A DNA stretch of 64,000 nt, from NCBI GenBank assembly GCA_030280995.1, contig JASXTE010000017.1, forward strand, positions 4,980,501 to 5,044,500, in the 5' to 3' direction. A model generated the notes under the pieces. It was given only the letters and a program-made list of their open reading frames with translations. It did no database searches and had not been told where the DNA came from. Below, piece after piece: positions 28,979 to 42,449 of this stretch. Position 1 is the first letter of the stretch; the number at the start of each line of letters is the position of its first letter. Origin of the DNA: Hemileia vastatrix. Its lineage: Eukaryota > Basidiomycota > Pucciniomycetes > Pucciniales > Zaghouaniaceae. The position numbers were made by a program, and so were the translations under genes.

Positions 28979-30910
28979 TTTTGTACATCTTCTTTCATGT
29001 TTATCAACCAGGCTGTGTTTTTAACTCTTGTTAAAGTCCTATTAAAATCAAAATGACCAGTTAAGATGTCATCATGGCAAGTACTAAACATTAGCTCTTT
29101 AATAGATGGAGGTACAACTTTTACATTACTTGGATTTTTTCTGTAATATATTTATCCATATTCAATTGAAATTTTTCCTTTTTCCAATGCATTTTTATAC
29201 TTTGAAGGTAACATTTTAATTAAGGCACTCATTGAGGCATTTGTTGGATCATTTAAGATGGATGTTAATTTAGAAAAATCTTTATCAGATGAATAATTTT
29301 ATAATATTTTTTGTATAAATTCTTCTTCTAAATCCTCTATATAAATCTCAAATATATGTATTACCTCATTTTCAGGCACATAATTTGGGTTGTTAGTATC
29401 ATTTGGAAAAGGACTTTTGGATAATAAATCCACATTATACTGCAATGTTCCTTTTCTGTGAGTGATTTTTATTCTTTTCCTGTACTCTTGTACAGCCAGT
29501 TGCCATATAAGCATGTGTCTATTAGGTGTTTTCATGTTTAGCAATAATTTTACTGCACTAAAATCTGTAATTAATTCAAACTTCTGGTCTTCCAGCTTGT
29601 AGTGAAGTATCTCCAGGGCCCACACAATGGCTAAACATTCCAGTTGGGTGGCACCTTCCTTAATTCAGTTTTTCTTAAGGCTCTGGATATATAACTTTTA
29701 ACTACTTTAGATATTTTACCATTTATTATCTGTTTTTTCTGTAAAGAAGAACCTAACCCTTTAAAGCTTGCATCAGTATACATGATAAAAGGAAGGTTAA
29801 CATCTGGCAGTCCCAATATTGGAGCTGACATTAAACATTCCTTTAATTAATCACATGAATTTTGTCTTTCATTATTACAAATAATAGCCTCATTTTTCCT
29901 GATTAATGTTGTCTAAGGGGCTTCAATGGATTGGTAGTTTTTCATATACTGAATATAATATCCACACATACCTAGAAGGTTTCAACATCTTTCACATTTT
30001 TAGGTATATCAATCTTTTTTATTGCTGAAACTTTATTCCGGTCAACAAAAGTTTTTAATCCAGATACAGCATGTCCAAATACTTTCAAGTATTGAAAACC
30101 AAACTTAAATTTCCTTAATGCAATTGTCATATTAATTTCATCCATTTTTTAAAATACTCTTCTCAGGTGATTTAAATGTTCATAATATGTTTTTGAAAGC
30201 ACTATGATGTCATAAATATAAATTAGGAGCCATCATTTAACCATTTCCTGAAGTAAAACACTATCCATCAATTTTTGGAAGACTGAAGGGGCATTTTTTG
30301 GGCCAAAAGGAATTCTCACATATTTATATATTCCCATGTGTGTGGCTATGAGTAAGTAATTCTGATAATTATTTTTCACAGTAATCTGGTGGTAATCTTT
30401 ATTTCCATCCAGAAAAGAAATATATTTAGCTCATTGTAATGTAGCATGAATAGAGGCTATCCTTGGGAGAGGATAAATATCATCCACAGTGAATGTATTC
30501 AGAGCTCTGTAATCACAACATAATCTTGCTATATCTTTTTCATAAGAGATTAAAACTGGTGAAATGACACAATATTTAGGCATTGTGTCTACTTTTTCAA
30601 CAATACCCATTTCTAAAAACATCTTAATGTTTTATTCAATGTCTTTTCTTTTTTCAGGAGAAGCTGGGTAAGGTTTCTTTTTTAAGCTTCCAGGAATATT
30701 ATCCAAATAAAAACTTAAGGATATTTTCATCTCATGGTCTTTGACCAATCCTATTTCATTTGAACAATGATTAAATGCCATAGGATAAGATTATATCAAT
30801 CTCAAAATATTGTTTTCTTCAAATTTAGAGAGTTGAGGACTAAAAGAGGCTTTTTGGATTTCATTTTCAAACTCAACCACTTCAGAGGTGGGTCTTCCAC
30901 CTTGGAGTTG
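28979..30910 (-). pseudogene. Relic of a gypsy-3-like pol (RT, RNase H, integrase start)
   Basis: Minus-strand fragments parallel the gypsy-3 pol: RT (EKVDTMPKYCVISPVLISYEK, DYRALNTFTVDDIYPLPR), connection (ILGLPDVNLPF..YTDASF), RNase H ([39 protein letters not shown]) and spacer to integrase (YVPENEVIHIFEIYIEDLEEEF). Integrase is cut at 28979. Many stops and shifts. It is flanked by the copy X and copy Y repeats. Confidence 0.8.
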
Positions 30911-30946
30911 TTCTTCTTTAGGAGAAATTAAATAAATTGAGTTTTT

Positions 30947-31256
30947 TTAGAATAGCTATCCCCAGGACTGAGTAATTCTTCTGTCTAATAGAATATAACC
31001 TTAATTTAATTAAGCTTATAAACTAATATTATGGTTATAATACTTATATATATGGTTATTATGCTAATATATATATTTATGACACTATTAAATGACTTAT
31101 ATAAGTTTAAATAGCTTATAAGTAGCCCCATAATGCTTATTAAGGTGCTAATGTAATCATAATATACTTATCTTAAGTGATACTAAGTAATTAGAGACAT
31201 ACATAAGGTTATATGTATACATATACCTCATATTCAGTGAAATGTGCAGTTATATT
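30947..31256. repeat. LTR-like repeat, copy Y
   Basis: Direct-orientation relative of 27257-27530 (see copy X). It begins near CCCCAGGACTGAG and runs to GCAGTTATATTATG, where it gives the uninterrupted version of the copy X end. Confidence 0.6.
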
Positions 31257-33750
31257 ATGTATATATAGGTCTATATGCAGGTTTAACCATCTAAATAGCC
31301 TATAAGATTTATTTTCTTATTATTTTAGGTCATATGGATGTATTCAATTGACTCACTACACCTACACAAGCATATACACCTTTTTCAGGTGCATATATCC
31401 AGTTTGGACAACATAATCAGCTTCCTTTGATGGATTTTCACATATTTATGTGTTGGGATATGATTAATGGGTTAATATGGATGCTTGGGGATGTTATTGG
31501 GGGCTTGTATAGTTGATTTGGTTCCTTTATATGATTTGAGTTTCATTCTATACTCTTTGGATGCATTATTTTACCTGTTTCTTTTTGGTATCCACTTATA
31601 TTTGTTTTCTCTATTTATGGTATGGTTTTATGATATTGTTAATTGTGATGGAGGGTCATTACTCAAGGTCTGAGTGTTTAAAATTCTGGAATTGGACGCC
31701 ATGGAGAGATGATGAGCCCTCACAGTGCTTTAATAGCTTGGGATAGCAGTGACATCATCTGAGTTGAAGGTCTGTGCACTTCAGTGGATTTTGGTATAAG
31801 TAAAGGAGGAATTGTCAGATTATTGGACAATGTTTACTTAGTAAACATCAAATAAACATTATAAAACAATAATTTTCATATAAAAATATATTTAAAAGAC
31901 CTTATAAATTTATACTATCTTTATATTAGCTATAACTATATTTTATCAGCCTAAATTACACCACTAGTCTACAAAAATCCAAATATTGTAAGTTAAAAAT
32001 TGATGATAACAGTCTTATTAGTCTTTCCCTGAGGTTGAGCCTATAAATCATTTAATAATAAATAGTAGTACCATTAAAATTTACTATTAAATCATACTTA
32101 AATAGTAGCACACACTGACAGAATATTTACTACAAATGCTATTCTATATGAGCTAATACTTATGTAAGACATTACATTTGACAGCTTTCATGATGTTAGC
32201 ATTGGCCTACCATTAATTTTTTTCTTGCTTAAAGCTCTCATTATTTTTCTGGAAACTGTTTAAGATAAAATTTTATAAATGAGGTTAAAAAGAAAAGTTT
32301 GTCTCAGAAGCAGCAGAAAAGGTGGCTTCAGAATCAGGAAAAAGGTGGCTTTTTTATGACCTCCATTATATTAATATGACTGGAAGAGAATTTCACTACA
32401 GGAATAGCAAAAAATATTAATTTATAAAGGTTTTTTCTCTCCTAATTTTTGCATATAATTAGCTTATTTTAAGCTTTAAAACCTTGGTTTTATTAACACT
32501 ATCTAAAATTAAAACCCCTATATTTAAAATAAAAAAAACCCACAAATAATATTTCTTCCAATCTTTTCCATGAAATGTATTTCTTGATGATGAATATTTA
32601 ATCCAGTTTAAATATGAATGATAGAAATATATAAAATAGATAGCTATTATCTATTCATTCAGAGAATGTAATAATAGTCTATAATGCATATTTGAAATTT
32701 TATTATTAAAGTGAATAATATAATAGAATAATATCTATAATAGAAATTTATTATGATAGATGTGCAATTATCAGCTTTTTTTCTATAAAATGGAGGAAAA
32801 ATTAGTAGTATGGCGATAATCTCTTACAATTTTATTTTAATTAAACAAAAATTAACAAAATATAAACTCTGAAATTATTCTATATAAAAATAAATAGTCT
32901 TTGTTTCTTCAATTTTTATTAAAAAATCTTCAAATTTATCTTTTAAAGTTTATGAATTAATCATAATGAAATCAGGGCTTTATTATACAATAACTAACTC
33001 TAGCCACCATGATACTGAATATTTTAGTGGGATTTACTTAAAGATAGGGAGAATTTAGGTAATTTTTAGTGCTAGATGGGGGGTTCAATTGATGAATTAA
33101 AACAATGACATACCTGTGGGATCTTGAAGCTAGTTAGAGGAACAGTATAAAAAGTTTTTTAAGAAAAACATTCCCAAGTGGTACATTTCAGTGAGAATTT
33201 AAGTAAATTAGGCAGTTAGAAGTACTTTATTTAGGTATTTTACTTTAGATTAGTTAATTTATAAAAGCTAAATTTGCAGAAAAAGTTACTTCAGTGATTA
33301 TTTTAAATGCTATCATGAATTGGCTATCAATTGTGCATAAGAAGAGAAGTTGAGATGCTTGCTTGAATCAAAGCAGTTATGTTTATTAGTATGAAGAAAA
33401 TATATAAGAAGATAGGGGGAAGATAACATCATTGAATCAGAAATTAGTTATAAAAAAAATAAAGTGATGAGAAATAGAGACAATAATAGTAATAAAACAT
33501 TTATGAAGCATTAATAGTGGGTAAATTAGCAGTGTGGGGAATTTTCTGTCTAAAATTTCTATTGGGAATTTGAAAAATAAGTTTTTTATATCTATGAATT
33601 AATTGGAGTAACCAATTGTATTACTGTGTAACTGGTAATTTTCAATTTCAAAAGATAAGGCTCTTTTTGTGTGTTTAGTAGCTATTATATTTTTTGTTTT
33701 AGTTATTTTCTATAAAAAGAGATATCTGTGTTTCTGTCAGTAAGTGTAGG
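31257..33750. other. AT-rich region without recognisable genes
   Basis: About 2.5 kb of AT-rich DNA. A GTAAAGGAGGAAT|TGTCAG junction at about 31801-31816 resembles a polypurine tract followed by an LTR start, so the part from 31814 may be an LTR interrupted by gypsy-3, but I found no matching copy. No credible open frame. Confidence 0.4.
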
Positions 33751-34532
33751 TGTCAAGGGGTCCTTTTGGGTCTAGAAGTTTATTCGAGGTTTTTACGGGG
33801 TATTTAAAGGTTTTAATGGTCTCTCAACAAAAAGTACGTATTACTATGATTATTTTACTCAAATGAAAGAGGTAGTGTTAAAATATCAATATAGATTATA
33901 GATTAGAATTACGATGTTGTATATACTAAGGTTATAAAATATAGAAATAAAGGTTGGATTATAATTGTAATAATAAAGTAAGTGATGAAGGAATGATCTG
34001 AAAAGCACAAAGTAAGAGGCCTTTTATAGGCAAAACATGAGGGAATAAAATATACGGAATTTACATCATATATTTTAAGAATATGAGAAAAAGAATGAAT
34101 GAAAGGAGTACATATATGACATAAGAATTAAATAAACTGGTACGTCAACAAGGGCATCAAATTTATTAGCAATAAAGTTTGAGTTCCTTGGACTGTCACA
34201 ATTAATTACACAATAATTAATTAATTATATTACTTTCACAGGATTCCAGATCTCTCACTGAAGTAATATAATTGTTTTAAAGTTTTTTTATTATATTTTT
34301 ATTATTAAATTCTATTCCCATTGACTTATACCATTGAGCACGGTGTTAGGGAGTAAAATTGTAAGGGAAATTTTATTTAAACTAATCAATTATACTACTT
34401 ATAGTACTTAACTAGTTGATTGTAAGTAATACTTAAGTAGATAATTAATTATTAGTAAGAAGAAGGGGCATGGCTTCAACTCAGTAAAATAATTAATTAT
34501 TGTACCAGTTAAGTCTAGTAGCCTGGCTGACA
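33751..34532 (-). repeat. gypsy-3 3' LTR (left)
   Basis: TGTCAAGGGG...GGCTGACA on the plus strand, 782 bp, direct copy of 41663-42444. Confidence 0.96.
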
Positions 34533-34566
34533 CTCCCTTACTCTAAAAAAAACAATAAAAAAAATG

Positions 34567-37500
34567 CTATGATTTTTTCTTTTTATACTTTTTTAGTAGA
34601 GTAGGAAGATTAGATATCTCCCTCCCAGGTATCCAAGAATCATATTCAGATGATTTATTCTTGAATCTCAATAAGTATTCTGTACCTTTTTCAGCAGTGA
34701 CTATTCTGTCATTTAGAATTTTTTCAATTTCTTCTGTTTCAGTGATTTCATTTGGGGTTTTCTTTGGTCTTCCCCTCATTTTTGGAAATAAATCACTATT
34801 GGATGTGTAAGGTTTCAAAATAGATATTGGAAAAACAGGATGTTTTCTGTCATATGGAGAATACAAAATAACCTCAACTGCATTATCTCCAATCATTCTT
34901 CTGACAACAAATGGACCAACAAATGGATCTTTCAATTTGTTATTACCTTGTAAGTTGAAGTGGACTGTAGAAATCAACACATCATCACCCTTTTTAAAAG
35001 TGTATTCCTTATGGGATTTTTCCCATCTCTTCTTCTCATATTCAAATGATTTTTCAATACATTGTTGAGCATGATTTCTGCATAGTTGTTGCATTTGAAG
35101 AAATAATTTTACACCAGGATTTATATGCAATTCAGGTATTTTGTTATTGAGAATTTGGGCAGGAGTATTTGGAACATATCCAAGCCAGAGCTCAAAAGGC
35201 TTTCTTTGAGTAACAGAATGAACAGTGCTATTATAAGCAAATTCCAACCCAAGAAGTAAGGTAACCCAATCATGAGTGAATCTGTCATTATCTTTATACT
35301 CAAGGCCAAAGGCACAATACCTTCTAATCATGTCCTCTAAAGTCTGAATCATTCTTTCAGCTAAACCATCAGTCTGTGGATGATGGGCAGTAGAAAGTTT
35401 CAGATCACAACCACAAACATCCATCAGAGACATCCAAAATTCAGAAGTAAATTTAGGGTCTCTATCAGAGATTATGGCTTTAGGAAAACCAGCAGTATTA
35501 AACATATGAGACCACCATAAGAAATCTAATTCTTTAGTGGAAACATCCTTGTGAGTAGGGATAAATTTACACATTTTTGTGAATCTGTCCACAATAACCC
35601 AACAAGATTTATAACCGTCTTTACCAGCAATAGGTAATCCTGTTACAAAATCCATGTTTATTATCTGCCATGGTGCATCAGGAGGTTCAATATGTTGCAT
35701 TAATCCTGCTCTTTTACCAGTTAATCTTTTTGATTTTTGGCAAGAATCACAAGATTCAACATATAATTTTGTGTCTTCAGACATATTAACCCACCAAGCA
35801 GTGTTCTTAATTCTGATCATTGTTTTTTCAAGATCAAAATGTCCAACTAATATGTCATCATGACAAATTTTCAAGATGATTTCTCTCATAGAAGGAGGAA
35901 TAACAATAACATTACTCAACTTTCTCTTATAATATAGATATCCTTCATCAATTGAAAATTTACCTTTTTCCAAAGCCTTCTGGTACTTTGGTGGAAGGGT
36001 TTTAATTAATGCCTGTATTGAAGCATTCTTTGGATCATTTAATATGGTGCATAACTTTTTCAAGTCAGTGTCCTTATCATATGAATCCAGAATAAGCTGT
36101 AATAGCTCTTCCTCCATATCAACCACATATATCCCATGTATATGAATAATTTCATCCTCAGTATCATAAGCAGGATTAGAGTCATTATTTGGTAAAGGTA
36201 GCCTAGATAACATATCCAAATTTTAGTAAACAATACCAGCCCTATGAATAATTGTCATTCTCCCTCTGTATTCTTGAACAGCCAACTGCCATCTGAACAT
36301 ATGTCTATTTGGTGTTTTCAAGTTTAAAAGGGATTTAACTGCACTGCAGTCAGTGACAAGTTCAAATTTCTGGTCATCTAGGTAATAATGAAGCTTTACT
36401 AGAGCCCACACTAAAGCTAAACATTTTAATTGAGTAGCACCATATTTCAATTCACTATTTCTCAAGGTTCTTGAAATATATCAAATTACTACTTCTGAAA
36501 CTTTATCATTTATCACTTGTTTTTGATGGAGGGCAGCACCAAGACCAATGAAACTGGCATCAGTGTGCAAAACAAATGGTTGATTAAAGTCAGGTAACGC
36601 AAGAATTGATGCTGACATCAAACAGTGTTTCATAGTGTCAAAAGCTCTTTGTCTTTCACTATTCCAGACAAAAGCAACATCCTTTCTAGTTAATTGGGTA
36701 AGGGGTAAAGCTATGACTTGGTAATTTTTAATATACTGTCTATAGTATCCACACATTCCCAAAAAACTTTAGAGCTCTCTAACTGTAGTAGGAGCCTTCA
36801 CCTGTTGGATGGCTGCCACTTTGTTCTGGTCAACACATATCTGTAAGCCTGAAACAACATGACCAAGAACTTTTAAAGAATGGAAACCAAATTTACATTT
36901 CTTCAAAGCAAGTGTCATATTTATTTCATCCATTTTCTGGAATACTTTACACAGGTGGTTAAATGGTCCTCAAATGTTTTTGAGAATATAATGATATCAT
37001 CAATATAAACCATCAGCCATCCTTCAATTATCTCTTGATGGAATGTGTTATCCATGACTTTTTGGAAAACTGAAGGGGCATTTTTAGGGCCAAATTGCAT
37101 CCTAATATACTTATAAATACCCATATGAGTGGCAATCATCAGAAAGTTCTGAGAATTTTTATCAACAGGTACCTGGTGATATCCTTTGTTACCATCCAAA
37201 CAGCTGATATATTTAGCACCCTGTAATGTAGCATGTATAGAGCTAATTCTAGGTAAAGGGTAGATATCATCAACAGTATAAGTATTTAGTGCTCTATAAT
37301 CACCACATAAACTGGCTTTATCTTTCTCATAAGAAATTATGACAGGTGAGATAACACAATGTTTAGGTGTTTCAACTACCTTTTCAATAATATTCATTTT
37401 TAAAAGGGTAGAAATATTGTCTTCAATATCTTTTCTCTTTGTGGGAGAAGCAGGATAAGGCTTCTTCTTTAAACTAGGTGGTATATCAGTTAATGGGCAA

Positions 37501-40500
37501 GACAATGAAAGTTTCATTTCCTCTTTAACTAATCACAGTTCATGTGACCTATGAGCAAAGGCCATAGGAAAAGACTTTATCAAGTTAATGATAGAATCTT
37601 TATCCTCACCAGAAAGTTGTTCTCCAAAAGAGGCATTGTCAATTTCAGACAAAAGGGCATGCATCTCTTTTGTAGATCTTCCTTTACATTGAACTACAAA
37701 ATTACATGTGTTCAATTCTGGTTTCAATAATTTTTTAGGGAAGGAAATCTTAAATTTTCTCTTCCCATTCATCCCCATTGTGAAACATTGGTTTGAGGGA
37801 TCCAATTTTATGCCATACTTGGTTAAAATATCATTCCCTACAATAAACCAATTGCTTAAGTTATCATTCTTCATGACAACAAAATCACAAATAGCTCTTA
37901 CAAAACCATGGTTATATTTAAAAAACACTGGGGCTTTGTATTTACCAATGGGGGACAAAACAGAGCCATAACCTCTCTAATTTTCAGAAATGATAGACAT
38001 CAGTTTTGATTTATAGTCTTGATCCACTGAAACAAGTGCTCTATCAGAAACTACACTTCCTTCAACTCCAGAATCCAGAACAACTTCAATTCTGGTTCCA
38101 TTAATCAAGACTGGTGCCTTAAGAGGGGCAATAACAATTGAGTTATCCTCAATGTTCTTTATTATCTCAGCATCTTAAACTTTAGATAAAGCATTATTAT
38201 CAATATCAATAGTATTTAAATAATGAATATCCTCTTCCAGCATCAAGATTTCTTGTTGAGATTCATATGAAATATTGCTGGCACAATCACTTGATGTATC
38301 ATGCAGTACTACTGTGTCATCAGCATGCTCCTCTGTTTGTTCTACAAGATTTATCTTCTTGTCACAAACATGGCCTTTCTGCCAAGGCTTGTTGCACTTG
38401 AAGCATGTGTTTTTTGCATACTTTTTTGGTGCAACAGGGGCAGAAGTTTTACCAACCTTTTCCAGAGGTTTCTGTTGGTAAGTGGAGGGTTTCTCCAAAG
38501 GGGTCCTAGGAATGAATCTTCTAGCATCATACTTGTTGTTTAGAAGTATCTCATTGCAAGTATTAATGAAAGAAGAGGGTTCTCTGGAGAACTCAGTCCA
38601 AGCCACTATCAAGTCTCTCAGAGACATTGGTAATTTATAAAGGATCCTGTCCTTCCATAACTCAAACTCTATATTTGGGTCCATTGCCCTAAAGATTTTT
38701 ACAAGTTTCATTAAAAACTCAATAGGTTTATCAGTAGAAGAGCTATATCTAGTTTCCTCATACTGCCTTTGTTGAGCCATTCTGAACTTGGAGCCACCAA
38801 ATTGTGCTTTAATCAATTTCTTCCAATCCTCCCATGAGTAGTCATTCCCATCCAGGAGAACAGATTCATACCACATTAGGGCAACATTAGTGAACAAAGA
38901 AATTAACTTGGACACAATTTCCTCATCTGGGAGTTTGTAAGAATTTTTTAAGTTATCAATTCTGCAAATAAATTGTTGCCAATCAGAGGAAGAATCACCA
39001 TCAAATGTAGGATATTGGTCAAGTTTTGGCCAATTACTTTGATTTGAAGGAGTCTCCTTAGTACTAGCTTGTTTCTTAGTAAGAAGCAGCTGTAATTTCT
39101 CTAATTGGGCTGTAATCTCATTGTTTAATCCTTCTGTTGAAGATCCTGGTGCATCATCAGTTTTTGATGGAAACTCAGTGTTATCAACAGGTATTTCTGG
39201 AGCTTTTTTTACTTTAGATGAACTAGCCATAGGTAATATTTGAGCATCCTGCACTATATTTTCCTTCACAGAAATTTCAGAATATTTCTGGTCATTCAAC
39301 AATGAGTTCAATTTTTCTTCAATGGTTGTTAGTCTTGTTTTCATTCTTGGAAGACTAGATAAACTCTCATTGATAGTTGCAAAAGATAACTGATTTTTAT
39401 TTTGAAAAGATGAATAATTGTCATTCAATCTCTTCAGATTCATCTTATCTATCTCCACCTCCTGGCAACAGGCAGATACAGTATCTTTTAGTTTAGACAA
39501 ATTATTTTTTATATTTTTCCATAAAGCAACTTTCTTTTCATGGGTTGCTTTGTAATGAGACAATTCATCAGAGACTCTCTGTGATTCACTTCTTAATGCT
39601 TGATAACCCTGATCAGTTAACAAACTATTATATCTCTGAGTCAATTGCATATTGTTCATTATATGGTTTTGTTTGGCAATAATATCTCTCAAGTACTCAT
39701 CATTAATCTTTGCTACATCTGGAGTGTTTCTCAATAAGGAAACTTAGTAACTTTACAGACTCTCATAGAACTCAGGGTCAAGAGTTTCATCAATTACAGC
39801 CATATCAGGGTTAATCATTGAGGTAGCAATTAAAAGTAATGGATTAGATACATGAGTTATCTGTCTACTGCTCCCAGCCTCTACTGGTCTCAAGGTTTCT
39901 TCTACCCTCTCAGATTTACCTGAAAGAACAGAATCAGCTACAAGAAATGGCACTTGAGAATCAATAGAGGGGCATACCAGGGTTTGCTGGGTATGACCGT
40001 ATTGGGCTTTCTTCTTCTTTTGCCTCCTTGATAGGGGTGAGGAGGTGTGGGGTTGACCTGGTTGGGTCTTGACAGACCTGCCTGAGGTAACTGATGCTGA
40101 TTTTGAGACAGGTAGTCCTACTGAGTGTTTAACTAGTCCCACTGCCACTTGGACACCTCCACCTTTTCTTGGGACTGGGGAGCCAATTGTTGTTGATCCC
40201 TGGGAGGAAGAGGTTTCTTCTTCTCTTGAAGAAAGGTATCTATCCTTCTCACCTTTTCTTCCAGAGCATCTACCCTTGCCTTTAGTCTCAAGTTTTCTGT
40301 CCTTAGCTCCTTTATGTGAGTTGACAGATTCTTTACCTGTTGAGTCAATGGCATCTTTTTTATCCTGAAGCCTTTTGGAAGTTCTTCTGGTGGGTTTATC
40401 ATAGGCTTCTGATCCTGAGTTGTGTCCACTAGGATTTCTACTTCTTCCATCTCTACATCCTGTTTGGGGCAAGGATTTATTAATCTGAGAAATTTTTCTT

Positions 40501-40589
40501 GTTAAAGGAGAACTTACAGAAGTAGGCTCATCATAATCAATCAAGTCTAGTTCCTCTTCACGTGCAGCAGAACCACTTTGGTCAGTCAT
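34567..40589 (-). pseudogene. gypsy-3 gag-pol, one long frame with eight premature stops and one frameshift
   Basis: Starting at the ATG 40589, all gag and protease-RT blocks lie in one frame to about 36955. A one-base deletion (FEDHL motif) then shifts to the frame that runs to the stop at 34567. Order: basic/Ser-rich N-terminus; coiled coil (39700-39300); gag core (PTFDGDSSSDWQQFICRI, ALMWYESVLL); knuckle CFKCNKPWQKGHVC (CX2CX7HXC variant); protease (VVLDSGVEGSVVS); RT (DYRALNTYTVDDIYPLPR, MVYIDDIIIFSKT); RNase H ([24 protein letters not shown]); HHCC; integrase D, D, E (INMDFVTGLP, IISDRDPKFTSEF, HPQTDGLAERMIQ); C-terminal chromodomain-like segment (IEKILNDRIV...YDSWIPGREI). Stops at 39753, 39744, 38175, 37977, 37533, 36769, 36481 and 36223 (lowest base of each) are TAA, TAG or TGA. 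All fit CAA, CAG or CGA hit by C-to-T. Confidence 0.94.
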
Positions 40590-41662
40590 TTTAAGATTTA
40601 ACTGAAATGAAGAAAAGAGACAATAAGAATAATTAGTCTTTTATTTTTAAATTTTATTTAACAGAAATAAAATAAAAATAAATAAAAAAATCTTTTTAGG
40701 ATAAAAATCAACTAAATAAAATTAATTTATTTATTCAAAAAATAATTTAAAACCAGGATTATAATATAATCAACTGTAGAAATAAATTAAAATTTTTATT
40801 AATTATTTTAATTAATTATTTTCAGGATTTAAATCAACTAATTTATTACCAGGACTTAATGTCAACTGAAGTAATTAAATATGAATCTTTATTAATTAAA
40901 AATTTTTTATTAAACTGATCACTTAACTACCAGGACTTAATGTCAACTGAAGTAATTAAATATGAATTTTTATTTTAAAAATTTTATTAAACTGATCACT
41001 TAACTATCAGGACTTAATGTCAACTGAAGTGATTAAATATGAGTTTTATTAATTAAAAAAATTTATTGAACTACCAGGACTCAAGGTCAACTGAAGTAAT
41101 TAAATATGAATTATTTATTAATTAAAAAAATATTATTGTCAGGACAATTTGTCAACTGGAAAAATTAAAATTTAAATTAATCAGGACAAATGTCAACTGA
41201 AAAATTATAATAATTTATATTGAAATATAATTATTTTATTACTTCTGGGACTAAGAACACTTATTGCTCTATTATGGTCAACCAGGAAAAATAAAAAAAA
41301 TATATAATAATAAAAATAAATTCCAAATTACCAGACACCTCCCACTGTAAAATGAGCAAATTAATGCCGCTTACAGAGTGCTGAGTAAAAGGAAATATGT
41401 AGCAAATGAAGAGTGAAGAGTAACCCACAAATAGTAATATCAATAATTACCACAATATATACGACGTTTAGTCAATATATGAACCTAATTTTTGGAGCGC
41501 GGTTGGATTCCCGTTTGCAGCAAAATATTTTTGTCACATGACGTATGACATTTGTCGTTTTCGTTGCTTTCTCTTCCTTACAGGTACTCAAATGCCGATG
41601 GTCCCTTCGATTTACACCCTCAAATCACAATGCACTGTCAATAATTTGGGAAGGCCTCCAAT
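40590..41662 (-). repeat. gypsy-3 leader with tandem repeats
   Basis: Between the 5' LTR and gag. From about 40845 to 41200 five to six units of about 65-80 bp carry CCAGGACTTAATGTCAACTGAAG and AT-rich tails. The part next to the LTR (41480-41662) is less AT-rich and begins, on the minus strand, with TTGGAGGCC after the LTR, which could be the primer-binding site. That assignment is tentative. Confidence 0.7.
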
Positions 41663-42444
41663 TTTCAAGGGGTCCTTTTGGGTCTAGAAGTTTATTTGAG
41701 GTTTTTACAGGGTATTTAAAGGTTTTAATGGTCTCTCAACAAAAAGTACGTATTACTATGATTATTTTACTCAAATGAAAGAGGTAGTGTTAAAATATCA
41801 ATATAGATTATAGATTAGAATTACGATGTTGTAAATACTAAGGTTATAAAATATAGAAATAAAAGTTGGATTGTAATTGTAATAGTAAAGTAAGTGATGA
41901 AGGAATGATCTGAAAAGCACAAAGTAAGAGGCCTTTTATAGGCAAAACATGAGGGAATAAAATATACAGAATTTACATCATATATTGTAAGAATATGAGA
42001 AAAAGAATGACTGAAAGGAGTACATATATGACATAAGAATTAAATAAACTGGTACGTCAACAAGGGCATCAAATTTATTAGCAATAAAGTTTGAGTTCCT
42101 TGGACTGTCACAATTAATTACACAATAATTAATTAATTATATTACTTTCACGGGATTCCAGATCTCTCACTGAAGTAATACAATTGTTTTAAAGTTTTTT
42201 TATTATATTTTTATTATTAAATTCTATTCCCATTGACTTATACCATTGAGCATGGTGTTAGGGAGTAAAATTGTAAGGGACATTTTATTTAAACTAATTA
42301 ATTATACTACTTATTTTACTTAAATAGTTGATTGTAAGTAATACTTAAGTAGATAATTAATTATTAGTAAGAAGAAGGGGCGTGGCTTCAACTCAGTAAA
42401 ATAATTAATTATTTTACTGGTTAAGTCTAGTAGCCTGGCTGACA
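41663..42444 (-). repeat. gypsy-3 5' LTR (right)
   Basis: 782 bp. The inner terminal dinucleotide is altered (AA instead of CA on the minus strand), while the outer end GGCTGACA is intact. Confidence 0.95.
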
Positions 42445-42449
42445 GTAGG

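Larger units (their letters stand above)
33751..42444 (-). mobile_element. gypsy-3: full-length Ty3/gypsy chromovirus
   Basis: 8,694 bp with 782-bp direct LTRs (33751-34532, 41663-42444) and a perfect 5-bp duplication GTAGG (33746-33750, 42445-42449). Gag-pol lies on the minus strand (40589-34567), with a 1.07-kb leader. A purine tract (GTAAGGGAG on the minus strand, 34533-34542) abuts the 3' LTR. By eye the LTRs differ at about 20 sites, mostly transitions, so it is a comparatively young copy. Eight premature stops and one frameshift disable it. Confidence 0.96.

Noticed and set aside
31485..31746. Overlapping 60-codon frames with hydrophobic content
   Set aside because: Two overlapping frames in AT-rich DNA, Phe/Leu/Tyr-rich as expected from T-rich sequence. 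No start context or similarity.
40069..40368. 99-codon plus-strand frame opposite gypsy-3 gag N-terminus
   Set aside because: Antisense shadow. The minus-strand frame is continuous with gag and contains the expected basic and coiled-coil parts.
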